64,000 bases of DNA, taken from contig NZ_CP062165.1 in assembly GCF_014844075.1 (NCBI RefSeq), positions 5,890,001-5,954,000 on the forward strand, given 5' to 3'. Source of the stretch: Paenibacillus sp. JNUCC-31 (GTDB taxonomy: Bacteria; Bacillota; Bacilli; Paenibacillales; Paenibacillaceae). This document shows, in pieces, positions 62,254-64,000 of this stretch. Below the pieces are notes generated by a model. That model was not told the DNA's origin. It saw only the letters and a list, made by a program, of their open reading frames with translations, and did no database searches. Positions within the stretch are counted from its first letter, which is position 1, and the number at the start of each line of letters is the position of its first letter. Both the position numbers and the translations under genes were made by a program.

Positions 62254-64000
62254 TCAGAGACCTCCTTTGCGAAGATCAACCCCGGTCACGACCGGAGCCT
62301 GACTTGCAACTTCACGCTGAATGGAGTTCAGCGATTGTCCAAGTGAATCCATTTTACGGCGTATATCCTCTTCATTTTGGGACTCAAGCATAATTTTGTA
62401 CAAACTTTTCTCAATGGATTCCTTCTTCTCCAGCCGTTCCAGAATGACATCCAGTCCACCAATGACCATCTCAAACATATTGATCTTTTCATGCAGCAGA
62501 TTCAGAATGTGTTCTTCAATGGTACCCGTCGTCGACAGGTTGTAGATATTGACGTCATTTTGCTGTCCCAATCGGTGTACGCGGCCGATCCGCTGCTCTA
62601 CACGCATGGGATTCCAGGGCAGATCGAAGTTGATCATGTGATGGCAGAATTGAAGATTGATTCCCTCACCGCCTGCTTCGGTTGCAATCATCGCCTGTAC
62701 GCGGCCGCGGAAGAGGTCCATCATCCAGTCTTTTTTCCCCCGATTCATACCGCCTCGGTAAGGAACTGCGGTAAGACCGTTGTTGCGAAAATAATTGAGC
62801 AAGTACTCTTGTGTGGCACGGTATTCGGTGAAAATGATAACTTTCTCATTCATGTCACGAACGAGTTCCATCGTTTTCTCGGCTTTGGTATTTTCCTTGA
62901 TCGCTTTAATGTGCGCAACCAGTTCCCATATCTTGTCCCGCAGCGGAGAGTCCAGTGGAAGTTTCTTTGACAGATTGACCAGTGTTACAAATACGGCATC
63001 CCGGCTGCTGCACACTTCACGCTGCAAGGTGACCAGGGAAAGCATGCTGCTCAGGTTGCCGCCCGCTTCCTGATACTGATCTTTCACAAAGGAAGTTACA
63101 CCATCATATAGGGCCTGTTCTTCGGCCGATAGCTGCAAATTCACATTAGACACGTTCCGTTTGGTGAATTGAACAGGTCCTTCGCCGCGGCGGTTACGGA
63201 TCATGACTTTGGATAACTCATCCTTGAGCTGCTCCTGATTTTTCGGAATACGTTTGTCCACTACAAAATTGGCCGCAAAATCACCTTGACGACCAAGCTG
63301 TCCCGGCTTGAGCAGGTTAATGAGATTAAACAGCTCGCTCATGTCATTCTGTACCGGCGTAGCCGTGAGCAAAAGGCAGTACTTTTTCCGCAACTTCAGC
63401 ATGAATTGATAGTTGGTCGTTTTTTTATTTTTGAGCTTATGAGCCTCGTCGATAATAATCATGTCGTAATCCGTATTCAGCAGCATATCTTTATGCGGGT
63501 CACGCTTCGCTGTATCCATGGAGGCAACCACGATTTCATTTTGCCAGGAATAGGCTTTTTTCTGTGCAATCGCAGGGATGCCAAATTTGGAATTCAGTTC
63601 CCGGACCCATTGCAGTACAAGGGACGCAGGTACGAGAATCAGAACTTTGGATACGAGTCCACGGACCATATATTCTTTCAGAATCAGCCCAGCTTCAATT
63701 GTTTTACCTAGTCCAACCTCATCGGCTAGAATGGCACGGCCTGACATTTCAAATAATACTTTGCGTGCCGTATCCATCTGGTGTGGAAGCGGGGTGAGTC
63801 CCTGTAAATGCTTCAGGCACTGGATTTCATCAAAGTTGGGAATCAAATTCGTCTCTTCCGCTTGAATGGCAAGTTGAAAGAGTCTGTAATCACCCCATGG
63901 GCCGCCTTTATCGAGTCTGGACTCCAGTTGGGTCAGCCAACTACGGTCGAATTCAAGTGGAACGGGTAATTCTGCTGCAGGTTGATTGAGATGATGCGGG
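62254..64000 (-). CDS. yqhH: SNF2-family helicase YqhH, partial at window edge
   Basis: A SNF2/Rad54-type ATPase. Walker A is ADEVGLGKTIEAGLI, the DEAH box IIIDEAHKLKNKK, motif III LLTATPVQN, and the C-terminal helicase half has IFTEYRATQEYL, TEAGGEGINLQFCHHMINFD and RVEQRIGRVHRLGQ. These proteins remodel protein-DNA or RNA-polymerase complexes; the exact role of YqhH is not established. The frame remains open through 64000 (at least 51 codons beyond TTG 63846, encoding PHHLNQPAAELPVPLE and more), so the gene continues outside the window. It is coupled to yqhG. Confidence 0.92.
   Translation of the reverse strand, partial: PHHLNQPAAELPVPLEFDRSWLTQLESRLDKGGPWGDYRLFQLAIQAEETNLIPNFDEIQCLKHLQGLTPLPHQMDTARKVLFEMSGRAILADEVGLGKTIEAGLILKEYMVRGLVSKVLILVPASLVLQWVRELNSKFGIPAIAQKKAYSWQNEIVVASMDTAKRDPHKDMLLNTDYDMIIIDEAHKLKNKKTTNYQFMLKLRKKYCLLLTATPVQNDMSELFNLINLLKPGQLGRQGDFAANFVVDKRIPKNQEQLKDELSKVMIRNRRGEGPVQFTKRNVSNVNLQLSAEEQALYDGVTSFVKDQYQEAGGNLSSMLSLVTLQREVCSSRDAVFVTLVNLSKKLPLDSPLRDKIWELVAHIKAIKENTKAEKTMELVRDMNEKVIIFTEYRATQEYLLNYFRNNGLTAVPYRGGMNRGKKDWMMDLFRGRVQAMIATEAGGEGINLQFCHHMINFDLPWNPMRVEQRIGRVHRLGQQNDVNIYNLSTTGTIEEHILNLLHEKINMFEMVIGGLDVILERLEKKESIEKSLYKIMLESQNEEDIRRKMDSLGQSLNSIQREVASQAPVVTGVDLRKGGL

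Overview
The window looks like a chromosomal segment of a Paenibacillus-type Firmicute. The evidence is the strong AGGAGG ribosome-binding sites, frequent TTG/GTG starts, a Bacillus-type 4Fe-4S ferredoxin, a RelQ-type alarmone synthetase, YqzE/YqhG/YqhH homologues, S-layer-homology (SLH) anchored enzymes, and LplB/YtcP-type sugar transporters paired with YesM/YesN-type regulators. The genus is an inference from gene content; no rRNA is present.

Region 1 (1-18.2 kb) is housekeeping: DNA polymerase IV, ferredoxin, a membrane L,D-transpeptidase, a 45-aa membrane protein on the minus strand, quinone-dependent dihydroorotate dehydrogenase, a RelQ-like synthetase overlapping a DUF309 gene, a membrane thioredoxin, an RsmF-type rRNA methyltransferase coupled to an RsuA-type pseudouridine synthase, a GC-rich tandem repeat block, a HAD phosphatase, a protein built of three similar repeats, an acetyltransferase, a GT4 glycosyltransferase, a YkvI-type transporter, a xanthine phosphoribosyltransferase gene interrupted by an in-frame TAG, small conserved proteins, an AhpD-like protein, and an NlpC/P60 hydrolase behind a c-di-AMP riboswitch.

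Region 2 (18.4-57.6 kb) is a large glycan-utilisation locus with a tRNA-Leu(CAG) near its left end. It encodes a secreted PL10 pectate lyase, two very large SLH-anchored clan GH-D enzymes (GH27-type and GH36-like), a cytoplasmic relative of the second, a GH36 alpha-galactosidase, a GH110-like alpha-1,3-galactosidase, two GH95 enzymes and a divergent GH95-like protein. It also has two complete sets of ABC permeases plus binding lipoprotein but no ATPase, a membrane-spanning AraC regulator, a YesN-type response regulator, a YesM-type kinase placed away from it, and a soluble AraC regulator. The likely target is a plant or host glycan bearing terminal alpha-galactose and alpha-L-fucose or alpha-L-galactose, perhaps attached to pectin. 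Surface enzymes would trim it, two importers bring in oligosaccharides, and cytoplasmic GH95/GH110/GH36 enzymes finish the degradation. The promoters of the GH27 gene and the first transporter share the same layout: paired TGTAC(G/C)T direct repeats exactly 44 bp upstream of a cre-like box that overlaps the probable -10. The regulator-GH95-like intergenic region carries a further TGTACCT pair.

Region 3 (57.6-64 kb) returns to core genes: a YibQ-type divergent polysaccharide deacetylase overlapping tail-to-tail with a CwlD-like amidase, YqzE, an exported protein of unknown function, YqhG, and a SNF2-family helicase (YqhH) that runs off the right edge.
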